Below, in pieces: positions 14,943 to 22,377 of a stretch of 40,277 nucleotides of DNA (the stretch's first letter is position 1; each line of letters starts with the position of its first letter). The DNA lies in contig USDK01000024.1 of assembly GCA_900553355.1 (NCBI GenBank), positions 1-40,277 on the forward strand, written 5' to 3'. Source of the DNA: an uncultured Lachnospiraceae bacterium. Lineage in GTDB: Bacteria; Bacillota; Clostridia; Lachnospirales; Lachnospiraceae. A program made the position numbers and the translations under genes. The notes under the pieces are model-generated. The model was not told the DNA's origin. It did no database searches and saw only the letters and a list, made by a program, of their open reading frames with translations.

Positions 14943-15859
14943 AGTATTATCTGGCGCCGCTGGAAGGGATTACAACTGATGTTTATCGAAGAGCTTATCA
15001 TGCATGCTTCCACCCCATGGATAAGTATTTTACCCCTTTTCTTGTGCCTCACACAAAACGGGGATTTAATGCCAGGGAAGAAAGAGAGATCCTCCCGGAG
15101 AATAACCCGGGAATGTACCTGGTTCCGCAGATCATGTCCAATGATGCAGATAGCTTCCTCAGAACAGAAGAGAAACTGAGGGTATATGGGTATGAGGAGG
15201 TCAATCTGAATCTGGGATGTCCCTCAAAAACAGTAGTCTCGAAAAACAGAGGGTCCGGATTTTTAAGTGTCCCAGATGAGCTGGACCGGTTCCTTGATAA
15301 AATTTTTTCCGGAACGAAAGGAAGGATTTCAATCAAGACCAGGATCGGGAAAAACAGTCCGGAAGAATTTGAAGAGATCCTGCGTATTTACAATCAGTAT
15401 CCGGTGGAAGAATTAATTATTCATCCCAGAGTCCAGAAAGATTTTTATAAAAATCATCCGAATATGGAAGTGTTCGCGTGGGCGTTCAGGGAAAGTAAGA
15501 TTCCGGTCTGTTACAATGGGGACATTTTTGCATCTGAGGATGAAAAGAAGATTCAGGAGCGTTTTCCGGACCTTTCGTGCATCATGCTGGGAAGAGGGAT
15601 CATTCGTAATCCGGGGCTGGTAAGTGAGATCCGTGGAGGAGCGCCTGCATCCAGAGACCGGCTTCGGAGATTTCATGACCAGATTTTTCAGGATTATCAG
15701 AAGATCAGTATGGGAGAAAAGAATGTACTGTTTAAAATGAAAGAACTTTGGTCTTATATGGGGGCAATGTTTCCCGGACAGGAAAAAGCGTTGAAGAAAA
15801 TCAAAAAGGCGGAAAAATCTGACCGCTATCTGGCGGCAGTGGAGGAGATCCTTGGATAA
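14939..15859 (+). CDS. tRNA-dihydrouridine synthase (Dus family)
   Basis: The 306-residue FMN enzyme reduces uridines in tRNA to dihydrouridine. Visible family features: MKYYLAPLEGITTDVYRRAY at the start (flavin-binding strand), QIMSNDADSF, the core NLNLGCPSKTVVSKNRGSGF with the catalytic cysteine, ISIKTRIG, IIHPRVQKDFY, VCYNGDIF and CIMLGRGIIRNPGL. I chose ATG 14939 because it gives the family-typical start; GTG 14924 is also in frame. GGAGA lies 8 bases upstream, and a short frame with a stronger ribosome site overlaps the start. It follows csoR after 60 bases. Confidence 0.9.
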   Translation: MKYYLAPLEGITTDVYRRAYHACFHPMDKYFTPFLVPHTKRGFNAREEREILPENNPGMYLVPQIMSNDADSFLRTEEKLRVYGYEEVNLNLGCPSKTVVSKNRGSGFLSVPDELDRFLDKIFSGTKGRISIKTRIGKNSPEEFEEILRIYNQYPVEELIIHPRVQKDFYKNHPNMEVFAWAFRESKIPVCYNGDIFASEDEKKIQERFPDLSCIMLGRGIIRNPGLVSEIRGGAPASRDRLRRFHDQIFQDYQKISMGEKNVLFKMKELWSYMGAMFPGQEKALKKIKKAEKSDRYLAAVEEILG

Positions 15860-15872
15860 GGGCCTCCTTTTT
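15841..15872 (+). terminator. Weak terminator at the end of dus
   Basis: GGAGG (15841-15845), inside the last codons, can pair with CCTCC (15863-15867), followed by five T. The stem is short and the loop long, so this is tentative. Confidence 0.35.
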
Positions 15873-15886
15873 CAAACCCTTTCAGC

Positions 15887-15915
15887 TTTACATTTCTTCG
15901 TCACTGCACTATAAT
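15887..15915 (+). promoter_or_regulatory. Promoter of the prolyl-tRNA editing gene
   Basis: -35 TTTACA (15887-15892), 17-base spacer, -10 TATAAT (15910-15915). Confidence 0.65.
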
Positions 15916-15951
15916 AAAGAAAAATTTATTTTAGGATTAAGAAAGGAGCGG

Positions 15952-16452
15952 ATGCGCGCCATGGAAGATCAGAAGCAGAGAGTATATGATGCATTAGATA
16001 AGCTGAATATCAAATATGAAGTGGTAGAACATGAGCCGGTTCATACGATGGAGGACATGGACAGGCTTGGACTGCCTAAGAAGGGAACTTTGTGCAAGAA
16101 CCTGTTTTTGCGGGATTCAAAAGGAAAACGCCATTTTCTGGTAACCTGTGAGGAAAGTAAGAAGGTGGATCTGAAAGCACTGGGACGTCAGCTTGGAGCC
16201 GGCAATCTGAGTTTTGCCTCGGAAGAACGGCTGGAGAAGTATCTGGGACTGAAGCAGGGAAGTGTTTCACCCTTTGGTCTGATGAACGATACGGACCATC
16301 AGGTGGAGTTCTTTATTGATAAAGATTTATCCCGGTGCAAGAGCCTTGGCATTCATCCGTTGGAAAATACGGCTACCGTCTTTTTGTCATATAAGGATCT
16401 GGATAAATTCCTGTGGGATCTGGATGTGGATGTAATTAAGATCAAACTGTAA
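15952..16452 (+). CDS. YbaK/ProX-type prolyl-tRNA editing protein
   Basis: The 166-residue protein belongs to the YbaK/aminoacyl-tRNA deacylase group, close to PrdX/ProXp-ala, which removes mischarged amino acids from tRNA-Pro in trans. Family signs are YEVVEHEPVHTMEDM, the KNLFLRDSKGKRHFLV strand with the conserved lysine, LSFASEERL, GSVSPFGLMND and VEFFIDKDL, ending with the ATVFLSYKDL strand. Two starts are possible: ATG 15952, 3 bases after AGGAG, or ATG 15961, 12 bases after it; neither spacing is ideal. It has its own promoter and appears monocistronic. Confidence 0.85.
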   Translation: MRAMEDQKQRVYDALDKLNIKYEVVEHEPVHTMEDMDRLGLPKKGTLCKNLFLRDSKGKRHFLVTCEESKKVDLKALGRQLGAGNLSFASEERLEKYLGLKQGSVSPFGLMNDTDHQVEFFIDKDLSRCKSLGIHPLENTATVFLSYKDLDKFLWDLDVDVIKIKL

Positions 16453-16496
16453 TTTATGACAGCTTCCTGCTTTTCGAAAGTTTTATACTTTTTTAA

Positions 16497-16525
16497 TTGA
16501 AAGTTCTACTTATGGGAAGTAAAAT
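16497..16525 (+). promoter_or_regulatory. Promoter of the CPBP protease gene
   Basis: -35 TTGAAA (16497-16502), 17-base spacer, -10 TAAAAT (16520-16525). Confidence 0.6.
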
Positions 16526-16560
16526 AGGAAAAGTAGTGATGTTAGAAAGCGGGGAACAGT

Positions 16561-17508
16561 ATGGAACAACAACAGGGCGGACCCATGCCGCCGATCCGGC
16601 CGGAAAATTACGGAAAACGGATGTGGCAGCTGTGGGGACCGATTTTGATTAAATGGGGCATTGAATTTCTGGTATCGATCCTGGCCATGACTGCGCTGGC
16701 GATGGTGTGCCAGATTGCCAATCCGGATGCGTTTAGCGCGGCGGTGAATAGTGAAGATGCTATGATGGATCTGTATAACCAGTTGATCGGACAGTATCTG
16801 AAGGCCAGCACACTGATCCAGGGGATGTCGGCAGTTGTCGTGATCCCGGTGATGTGGATTTTCTTTCACCGTGACCGGGTAAAGGAAAAAATGATGGGGA
16901 TCATTCCGAACAAAAAAGCGCCGATCTGGAAGTATCTTGCGGTTATTATCATGTCGCTTTCCCTCTGCCTGGGATTGAATAACCTGATTATGATCGGAAA
17001 TCTTTCTGTGGCGGATGAGGCATATACTCAGACGATGGAAGCGCTTTACTCAGCGGCATTCCCACTTCAGGTAGTGTGTCTGGGACTATTGGTTCCTGTC
17101 AGTGAAGAGCTTGTATTCCGAGGACTTTTATTCAGGCGGATGAGAGAAAGGGGAAGCTTTTTGCAGGCGGCCTTATATTCGGCCCTGGTATTCGGACTGC
17201 TTCATATGAATATGGTACAGATGCTGTATGGATTTATCCTGGGCATGATGCTGGCATATGTATATGAAAAATACGGATCTGTTAAAGCACCGATCCTGGC
17301 TCATATGACAATGAATCTTCTGTCTGTGACAGCGACGCAGATAGGACTGATGGACTGGCTGATGGAAGATATTATGCGGATTGGTACGGCAACGGTAATC
17401 TGCGCGGCAGTTGCGGCAACCATGTTTGTATTTATCCAGAGGATAGAAGAAAAACCGGACATACCGGAAAATAAAGATCATCATGATGAAAAACTGGCGG
17501 CGATGTAA
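16561..17508 (+). CDS. CPBP family intramembrane metalloprotease (CAAX/Abi type)
   Basis: The 315-residue membrane protein has a Pro/Gln-rich N-terminus, then about seven hydrophobic segments. The catalytic motifs of the CPBP (Rce1/Abi) family are intact: SEELVFRGLLF (EExxxR), LLHMNMVQ (histidine in the second motif) and ILAHMTMNL (third motif). Bacterial members act in peptide processing, bacteriocin self-immunity or signalling; no bacteriocin gene is visible nearby, so its role is open. The ribosome site is weak (GCGGGGAA). The terminator stem begins in its last codons. Confidence 0.88.
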   Translation: MEQQQGGPMPPIRPENYGKRMWQLWGPILIKWGIEFLVSILAMTALAMVCQIANPDAFSAAVNSEDAMMDLYNQLIGQYLKASTLIQGMSAVVVIPVMWIFFHRDRVKEKMMGIIPNKKAPIWKYLAVIIMSLSLCLGLNNLIMIGNLSVADEAYTQTMEALYSAAFPLQVVCLGLLVPVSEELVFRGLLFRRMRERGSFLQAALYSALVFGLLHMNMVQMLYGFILGMMLAYVYEKYGSVKAPILAHMTMNLLSVTATQIGLMDWLMEDIMRIGTATVICAAVAATMFVFIQRIEEKPDIPENKDHHDEKLAAM

Positions 17509-17522
17509 GCCGCCAGTTTTGA
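17490..17522 (+). terminator. Terminator overlapping the CPBP gene stop
   Basis: A perfect 11-base stem, AAAACTGGCGG (17490-17500) with CCGCCAGTTTT (17510-17520), encloses the TAA stop at 17506-17508. The T-run is the right arm itself. Confidence 0.75.
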
Positions 17523-17524
17523 TA

Positions 17525-17576
17525 TGTTACAAAAATGTTAAAAAATGTTGCAAAAGTAAAATTGTTGGAGTATAAT
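17525..17576 (+). promoter_or_regulatory. WalR-like box and promoter of the first NlpC/P60 gene
   Basis: TGTTAC (17525-17530), five A, TGTTAA (17536-17541) fits the WalR (YycF) consensus TGTWAH-N5-TGTWAH exactly. A third related word, TGTTGC (17546-17551), follows. The promoter is -35 TTGCAA (17548-17553), 17 bases, -10 TATAAT (17571-17576). WalR activates autolysin and PcsB-type genes in Firmicutes, and the box lies where an activator would sit. Confidence 0.7.
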
Positions 17577-17653
17577 CGACTCTAGATGTAGAGTTGCTAT
17601 GTCAGAAGTAGGGGAATATGAGTATAATTTATATGTGAGAAGGATGGTTTGTT

Positions 17654-18790
17654 ATGAAAAGATTTGGAGTCAGACTGCTGACAGCGGTTGCGGCAAGTTC
17701 TATGATCGTGACGCCTGTAATGGCAGCGCCTTCAGTAGATGATTTAAAAGAGGATAAAGCAGCAGCTGAGAGTGAGGTGTCATCTTTACAGAGTCAGCTG
17801 ACAGATTTATTGACAAAGATCGGGAACCTGGAAGAAGATCTGATTACAAAAGGAGAAGAGGTCATCCAGGCTCAGGAAGATCTGAAAGAAGCAGAAGCAA
17901 AAGAACAGCAGCAGTATGAGGATATGAAGCTTCGTATCAAATATATGTATGAGCAGGGCGATGCCAGTGTCCTTGAGACTCTGATTACTTCTGAAAGTTT
18001 CACTGACCTTGTAAACAAAGCGGAATATATTCAGAACGTTCATACATATGACCGCCAGCAGCTGGACGAATATGTAGCGACTACACAGAAGATTGAAGAT
18101 CTGAAAACTACACTTGAGGACGACCAGAAGAAGATGGAGTCCATGCAGGAAGAATATGAGGCCCAGGAAGCAGAACTGAGCGAGACTATCGAGACGAAGA
18201 AGGATGAGGTAGCCAACCTGGATTCTCAGATACAGGCGGCAGCTGAGGAAGCTGCAAGACAGGCGGCAGAGCAGCAGGCAGCCGAAGAAGCAGCGGCAGG
18301 CGGCGGCAATAATGACAATGGCGGAGCAGCAGGTAATGGAGCAGCAAATAACGGTGGTACAACCGGTACTGTATCCGGAGGAAACACAGGCGGAGGCGGA
18401 AGCACCGGAGGCAGCACAGGCGGCGGATCCTCCAGCAGCAATGTGGGAACAGGAAATACATCTGCTGCACAGGCAATCGTCAATGCGGCTTACAGCCAGC
18501 TGGGGGTACCTTATGTATGGGGCGGATCCACACCGGGTGTTGGTCTTGACTGTTCTGGCCTGACACAGTATTGCCACAGAGTAGCTGGTATCAGTATTGC
18601 CCGTACTTCACAGGCACAGGGCGGCGGAGGAAAGGCAGTCAGCAGCCCGCAGCCTGGAGATCTGGTATGCTACGGAACACATGTCGGAGTCTATATCGGC
18701 GGCGGACAGATGATCCATGCACCACACACCGGAGACGTAGTAAGAGTTGCCAGTGTTTATGGTTCTCCGTGGTACAGACGTTACTGGTAA
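17654..18790 (+). CDS. Secreted NlpC/P60 peptidoglycan hydrolase with coiled-coil (PcsB-like)
   Basis: The 378-residue protein has a signal peptide (residues 1-24, cut after VMA-AP). Residues about 28-215 are a PcsB/CwlO-type coiled-coil domain including QQQYEDMKLRIKYMYEQGD and SFTDLVNKAEYIQNVH. A Gly/Ser/Asn linker follows at about 216-272. The C-terminal NlpC/P60 domain has the catalytic cysteine in LDCSGLTQ, the histidine in THVGVYIGGG and a third polar residue near MIHAPHTG. It should cut gamma-D-Glu to diamino acid bonds in cell-wall stem peptides. The coiled coil suggests control by FtsEX, as in PcsB (inference). The promoter has a WalR-like box. The next gene is a paralogue. Confidence 0.93.
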   Translation: MKRFGVRLLTAVAASSMIVTPVMAAPSVDDLKEDKAAAESEVSSLQSQLTDLLTKIGNLEEDLITKGEEVIQAQEDLKEAEAKEQQQYEDMKLRIKYMYEQGDASVLETLITSESFTDLVNKAEYIQNVHTYDRQQLDEYVATTQKIEDLKTTLEDDQKKMESMQEEYEAQEAELSETIETKKDEVANLDSQIQAAAEEAARQAAEQQAAEEAAAGGGNNDNGGAAGNGAANNGGTTGTVSGGNTGGGGSTGGSTGGGSSSSNVGTGNTSAAQAIVNAAYSQLGVPYVWGGSTPGVGLDCSGLTQYCHRVAGISIARTSQAQGGGGKAVSSPQPGDLVCYGTHVGVYIGGGQMIHAPHTGDVVRVASVYGSPWYRRYW

Positions 18791-18944
18791 GAGACAATTG
18801 TTATTGTGGGAAATTTCTGGAAAAACACAGAAATTTATTGAAAATGAATAAAAAATGTAGTATTCTGACCTTAAGATATGCTGGGGAGCATAAGTGATAC
18901 TTGTAACAGATGAAGTGGCAAGAATGATAAGAATGGGTGAGAAT

Positions 18945-20162
18945 ATGAAAAAACGATATGTAAATGCGCTCATTACAGTTCTTGTAATGAGCGTTTCTTT
19001 TGCAACACCGGTGATGGCGGTGCCGGAAAATGATGAGGTGGCGGGTCTGGAAGAAAAAAAGACGGAGATGGAAAACCAGGCTGCCGACGTTCAGCAGCAG
19101 CTGGTAGGACTTCTCCTTCAGTATGACGCCCTGCAGCAGGATATCGAGAATCAGAAGGCACGGGTCAGTCAGGCGCAGGCAGATCTTCAGACAGCAGAGG
19201 AAAAAGAACAGCAGCAGTATGAAGCGATGAAAAAGCGCATTAAGTATATCTATGAGGCTGGAGATGCTTCTTTCCTTGAGACGCTGATCAGCGCTGAGAG
19301 CTTTTCTGATCTGGTAAATAAGGCTGAATACATTCAGAATGTACATAGTTACGACAGAAAGCAGCTGAGTGAATATATAAAAGTAAAAGATGAGGTGGCT
19401 GAGCGCAAGGCAGAACTGGAGGCCGGACAGGCAGATATGGAACAGATGTCTGCAGATATGGGAAGAGAGCAGACGGAGCTTCAGGGTACCCTTGATACGA
19501 TGAGGAGCCAGATCGCAGATTTTGATACACAGCTTGAGGCTGCAAGGGCAGAAGCGGCTACTCAGCTTACCCAGCTGACGGCTGCAACGGAAAATATGGT
19601 TGCATCTGCAGAAGGTCAGGGGACGTCCGGCGGACAGAGTTCCCAGCCTTCGGGAAATACAAGTAACAGCGGCGGAGGAGGAAATGCCTCTTCCGGCAAT
19701 ACAGGCGGCAGCACCAGTAAGCCGTCCGGAGGAAGCAACAGCAATAGCAGCGGCGGCAGTACCAGTAAGCCGTCCGGAGGGACATCCTCTGCCCCAAGTA
19801 ATGCATCTTTGGGACAGCAGATTGCAAACCGTGCCTGCCAGTATGTAGGAAATCCATATAAATATGGGGGGACAAGTCTGACAAACGGCGCAGATTGTTC
19901 TGGATTTGTGATGTCTGTTCATGCGTTATTCGGGATTTCCACTCCGAGAGATTCCTGGGGACAGCTTGCAGGAGGAAAAGCAGTCAATTATTCGGACATG
20001 CTTCCGGGAGATGTGATCGTCTACAGCAATCATGTGGCAATCTATATCGGCGGCAACCAGATTGTCCATGCATCGAACAGTGCTCCGTATCCGGCGGGAG
20101 GGATCAAGATCAGTTCTCCGCCGAATTACCGGACAGTTCTGGGAGTAAGAAGATACTGGTAG
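18945..20162 (+). CDS. Secreted NlpC/P60 peptidoglycan hydrolase, paralogue of the preceding gene
   Basis: The 405-residue protein repeats the layout of its neighbour: signal peptide (about residues 1-25, VMAVPE), coiled coil with EKEQQQYEAMKKRIKYIYEAGD and SFSDLVNKAEYIQNVH, a Gly/Ser/Asn linker carrying a repeated STSKPSGG word, and an NlpC/P60 domain with ADCSGFVMS (catalytic Cys), SNHVAIYIGG and IVHASN. The coiled coils are much more alike than the linkers. The open frame extends to TTG 18894, but ATG 18945 begins the signal peptide. Its ribosome site (GGGTGA) is weak. No strong promoter or terminator was seen in the 154-base gap, so it may be read from the upstream promoter. Confidence 0.92.
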   Translation: MKKRYVNALITVLVMSVSFATPVMAVPENDEVAGLEEKKTEMENQAADVQQQLVGLLLQYDALQQDIENQKARVSQAQADLQTAEEKEQQQYEAMKKRIKYIYEAGDASFLETLISAESFSDLVNKAEYIQNVHSYDRKQLSEYIKVKDEVAERKAELEAGQADMEQMSADMGREQTELQGTLDTMRSQIADFDTQLEAARAEAATQLTQLTAATENMVASAEGQGTSGGQSSQPSGNTSNSGGGGNASSGNTGGSTSKPSGGSNSNSSGGSTSKPSGGTSSAPSNASLGQQIANRACQYVGNPYKYGGTSLTNGADCSGFVMSVHALFGISTPRDSWGQLAGGKAVNYSDMLPGDVIVYSNHVAIYIGGNQIVHASNSAPYPAGGIKISSPPNYRTVLGVRRYW

Positions 20163-20194
20163 CGGGAAAATAAAAGAAGAAAGATAAATCATAT

Positions 20195-20220
20195 AAAAGC
20201 CTTGCGTCAGCAGGGCTTTT
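20195..20220 (+). terminator. Terminator after the second NlpC/P60 gene
   Basis: AAAAGCCTTGC (20195-20205) pairs with GCAGGGCTTTT (20210-20220), with one G-U pair. The -35 of the rpsB promoter lies in its loop side. Confidence 0.8.
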
Positions 20221-20230
20221 GTGCTATTAT
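20202..20230 (+). promoter_or_regulatory. rpsB-tsf promoter
   Basis: -35 TTGCGT (20202-20207), 17 bases, -10 TATTAT (20225-20230). It overlaps the preceding terminator hairpin. Confidence 0.55.
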
Positions 20231-20250
20231 ATTACAGTCGCGAAAAAACA

Positions 20251-20319
20251 CGCACATGCTTGCCCGAGATGGTGCCAAAGCTTGGAAACAAGACGGTTTC
20301 AAGGGCTTACACAGGTGCG
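20251..20319 (+). promoter_or_regulatory. Structured rpsB leader, candidate S2 autoregulatory site
   Basis: Nested complementary arms are visible: CGCAC (20251-20255) with GTGCG (20315-20319); GCCC (20262-20265) with GGGC (20303-20306); and an inner hairpin CTTGGAAAC (20281-20289) with GTTTCAAG (20296-20303). The region lies in the untranslated leader upstream of the rpsB ribosome site. Ribosomal protein S2 controls its own rpsB-tsf message through the leader in enterobacteria; an equivalent here is inference. Confidence 0.45.
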
Positions 20320-20350
20320 GAAGTAAAAAAACCAAATGGAGGAAAGAAAC

Positions 20351-21109
20351 ATGAGCGTAATTTCAATGAAGCAGCTTTTAGAGGCAGGTGTTCATTTTGG
20401 ACATCAGACAAGAAGATGGAACCCTAAGATGGCTCCGTACATTTACACAGAGAGAAACGGGATCCACATCATCGACCTGCAGAAGTCTGTAGGCAAGGTA
20501 GACGAGGCTTATCAGGCAGTGTCTGACATTGCGGCTGAAGGCGGCACGATCCTGTTTGTAGGAACAAAGAAGCAGGCACAGGATGCCATCAAGACAGAGG
20601 CTGAGCGTTGTGGAATGTTCTATGTAAATGAGAGATGGCTTGGAGGAATGCTGACAAACTTCAAGACAATCAAGAGCCGTGTGGCACGTCTCAAAGAGAT
20701 CGAGAGAATGTCCGAGGATGGCACTTTTGATGTTCTGCCGAAAAAAGAAGTTATTCAGTTAAAGAAAGAATGGGAAAAACTGGAGAGAAACCTGGGCGGA
20801 ATCAAAGAGATGAAGAAACTCCCGGATGCAATCTTCGTTGTTGATCCAAAGAAGGAAAGAATCTGTGTACAGGAAGCTCACACACTGGGAATCCCGTTGA
20901 TCGGAATTGCAGATACCAACTGTGATCCGGAGGAACTGGATTATGTGATCCCGGGAAATGATGACGCGATCCGTGCAGTAAAACTGATCGTTTCCAAGAT
21001 GGCAGATGCTGTTGTAGAGGCAAACCAGGGTATGACTGGCGATGAAGAGGCAGCTTATGATGAAGAGGCTGTTGAAGAGACAGCAGAAGAGGAAACAGTA
21101 GAAGAATAA
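20351..21109 (+). CDS. rpsB: 30S ribosomal protein S2
   Basis: The 252-residue protein is a clear uS2: MKQLLEAGVHFGHQTRRWNP near the N-terminus, IHIIDLQKS, ILFVGTKKQAQDAI, ERWLGGMLTNFKTI, DAIFVVDPKKE, IPLIGIADTNCDP and YVIPGNDDAIRAVKL. The last 25 residues are an acidic tail rich in Glu, common in Lachnospiraceae. AATGGAGG lies about 8 bases before ATG 20351; an upstream ATG at 20336 lies within that site and is rejected. It is followed after 26 bases by tsf, as in almost all bacteria. Confidence 0.98.
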   Translation: MSVISMKQLLEAGVHFGHQTRRWNPKMAPYIYTERNGIHIIDLQKSVGKVDEAYQAVSDIAAEGGTILFVGTKKQAQDAIKTEAERCGMFYVNERWLGGMLTNFKTIKSRVARLKEIERMSEDGTFDVLPKKEVIQLKKEWEKLERNLGGIKEMKKLPDAIFVVDPKKERICVQEAHTLGIPLIGIADTNCDPEELDYVIPGNDDAIRAVKLIVSKMADAVVEANQGMTGDEEAAYDEEAVEETAEEETVEE

Positions 21110-21135
21110 GATTGTAAAGTGTGGAGGAAGATAAG

Positions 21136-22056
21136 ATGGCAGTTACAGCTAGTATGGTAAAAGAGTTAAGAGAATTGACCGGCGCGGGCATGATGGACTG
21201 CAAGAAAGCTCTGAGCGAGACTGACGGAGATATGGATGCAGCGATCGAGTACCTGAGAAAGAACGGTGAAGCTAAGGCTGTGAAGAAGGCTGGAAGAATT
21301 GCAGCAGAAGGTCTTGTAATGGCTGAAGTAAAAGACGACAAGACAGCAGCGATCGTTGAGGTAAACTCTGAGACAGACTTTGTTGCAAAGAATGCCGAGT
21401 TCCAGGGATTTGTCAAGGCTGTTACTAATCAGGCTCTGGCAACAGATGCGAAGGATATGGATACATTTATGGCAGAAGCATGGAATGAGGACAGTTCTAA
21501 GACGGTGCAGGAAGCTCTGACAGAGAAGATTTCTGTAATCGGTGAAAAGCTGAGCATCAGAAGATTTGAGAAGATCGTTTCCGATGGATGTGTAGTGGCA
21601 TATATCCACGGCGGCGGACGTATCGGTGTTCTGGTAGAGGCAGAGACGGATGTTGTAAATGACGAGATTAGAAAATGTCTGAAGAATGTAGCTATGCAGG
21701 TAGCAGCTATGTCTCCGAAGTATGTATCCCGTGATGAAGTATCACAGGAATTTATGGATCATGAGAAAGAGATCCTGCTGGCACAGGCTAAGACAGAGAA
21801 TCCGGACAAGCCGGACAACATCATCGAGAAGATGATCATCGGACGTCTCAACAAAGAGATGAAAGAGATCTGTCTGCTGGATCAGGTATACGTACAGGAC
21901 AGCGATCTGACAGTTGCCAAGTATGTTGCTAAGGTTGCAAAAGAAAACGGTGCAAACATGACTGTTAAGAAGTTTGTTCGTTTTGAGACCGGCGAAGGAA
22001 TCGAGAAGAAAGTCGATGACTTTGCAGCAGAGGTTGCAGCACAGGCTGGAATGTAA
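21136..22056 (+). CDS. tsf: Translation elongation factor Ts
   Basis: The 306-residue protein recycles EF-Tu by exchanging GDP for GTP. The N-terminal UBA-like helix bundle and the EF-Tu contact are clear: VKELRELTGAGMMDCKKAL, then the TDFVAKN motif (VNSETDFVAKN) and the dimerisation core with VAYIHGGGRIGVLVE, and the C-terminal KFVRFETGEG. Length is normal for the long form of the protein. ATG 21136 follows GGAGGA; the GTG at 21121 overlaps that site. It is co-transcribed with rpsB and ends in a terminator shared with the convergent copA. Confidence 0.98.
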   Translation: MAVTASMVKELRELTGAGMMDCKKALSETDGDMDAAIEYLRKNGEAKAVKKAGRIAAEGLVMAEVKDDKTAAIVEVNSETDFVAKNAEFQGFVKAVTNQALATDAKDMDTFMAEAWNEDSSKTVQEALTEKISVIGEKLSIRRFEKIVSDGCVVAYIHGGGRIGVLVEAETDVVNDEIRKCLKNVAMQVAAMSPKYVSRDEVSQEFMDHEKEILLAQAKTENPDKPDNIIEKMIIGRLNKEMKEICLLDQVYVQDSDLTVAKYVAKVAKENGANMTVKKFVRFETGEGIEKKVDDFAAEVAAQAGM

Positions 22057-22074
22057 TCTATCACTTAAAAAGTC

Positions 22075-22119
22075 AAGCCCTTGAAAGCTCCGAAAACGGA
22101 TGCTGTCAAGGGCTTTTTT
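22075..22119 (+). terminator. Terminator between tsf and copA, likely bidirectional
   Basis: AAGCCCTTGA (22075-22084) pairs perfectly with TCAAGGGCTT (22106-22115), with T-runs on both strands (TTTTTT after it on plus, GACTTTTT on minus). The genes converge on it. Confidence 0.88.
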
Positions 22120-22167
22120 GTTCTTCATGATCAATGCTCTTTTTTCTGATAAATGGATCAGCTGGAT

Positions 22168-22377
22168 TTACGCGATTTTTGTAACCTTGTAATCCTGATC
22201 CTCTACAGCTTTTTTGAGTGCTTCGTCACTGACGTCAGCATCCAGAGTTACCACTGCCGTGCCTGTTGTGTGGCTGACCTCTGCGTTTTCCACGCCTTTG
22301 AGGGCCTCAAGAGCCTTCTTTACTGTAGCCTCACAGTGTCCGCACATCATACCTTCAATACTGATTGTTTTTGTCAT
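22168..22377 (-). CDS. Candidate internal start giving a free CopZ-like copper chaperone
   Basis: Inside the 3' end of copA, in the same frame, ATG 22377 is preceded by a perfect AGGAGG (22391-22386) at 8 bases. Starting there would give a complete 69-residue heavy-metal domain (GMMCGHC) of normal CopZ length. The layout looks like an old copA-copZ operon whose stop codon was lost. Separate production of the chaperone is therefore plausible beside the fusion; this is inference. Confidence 0.5.
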   Translation of the reverse strand: MTKTISIEGMMCGHCEATVKKALEALKGVENAEVSHTTGTAVVTLDADVSDEALKKAVEDQDYKVTKIA

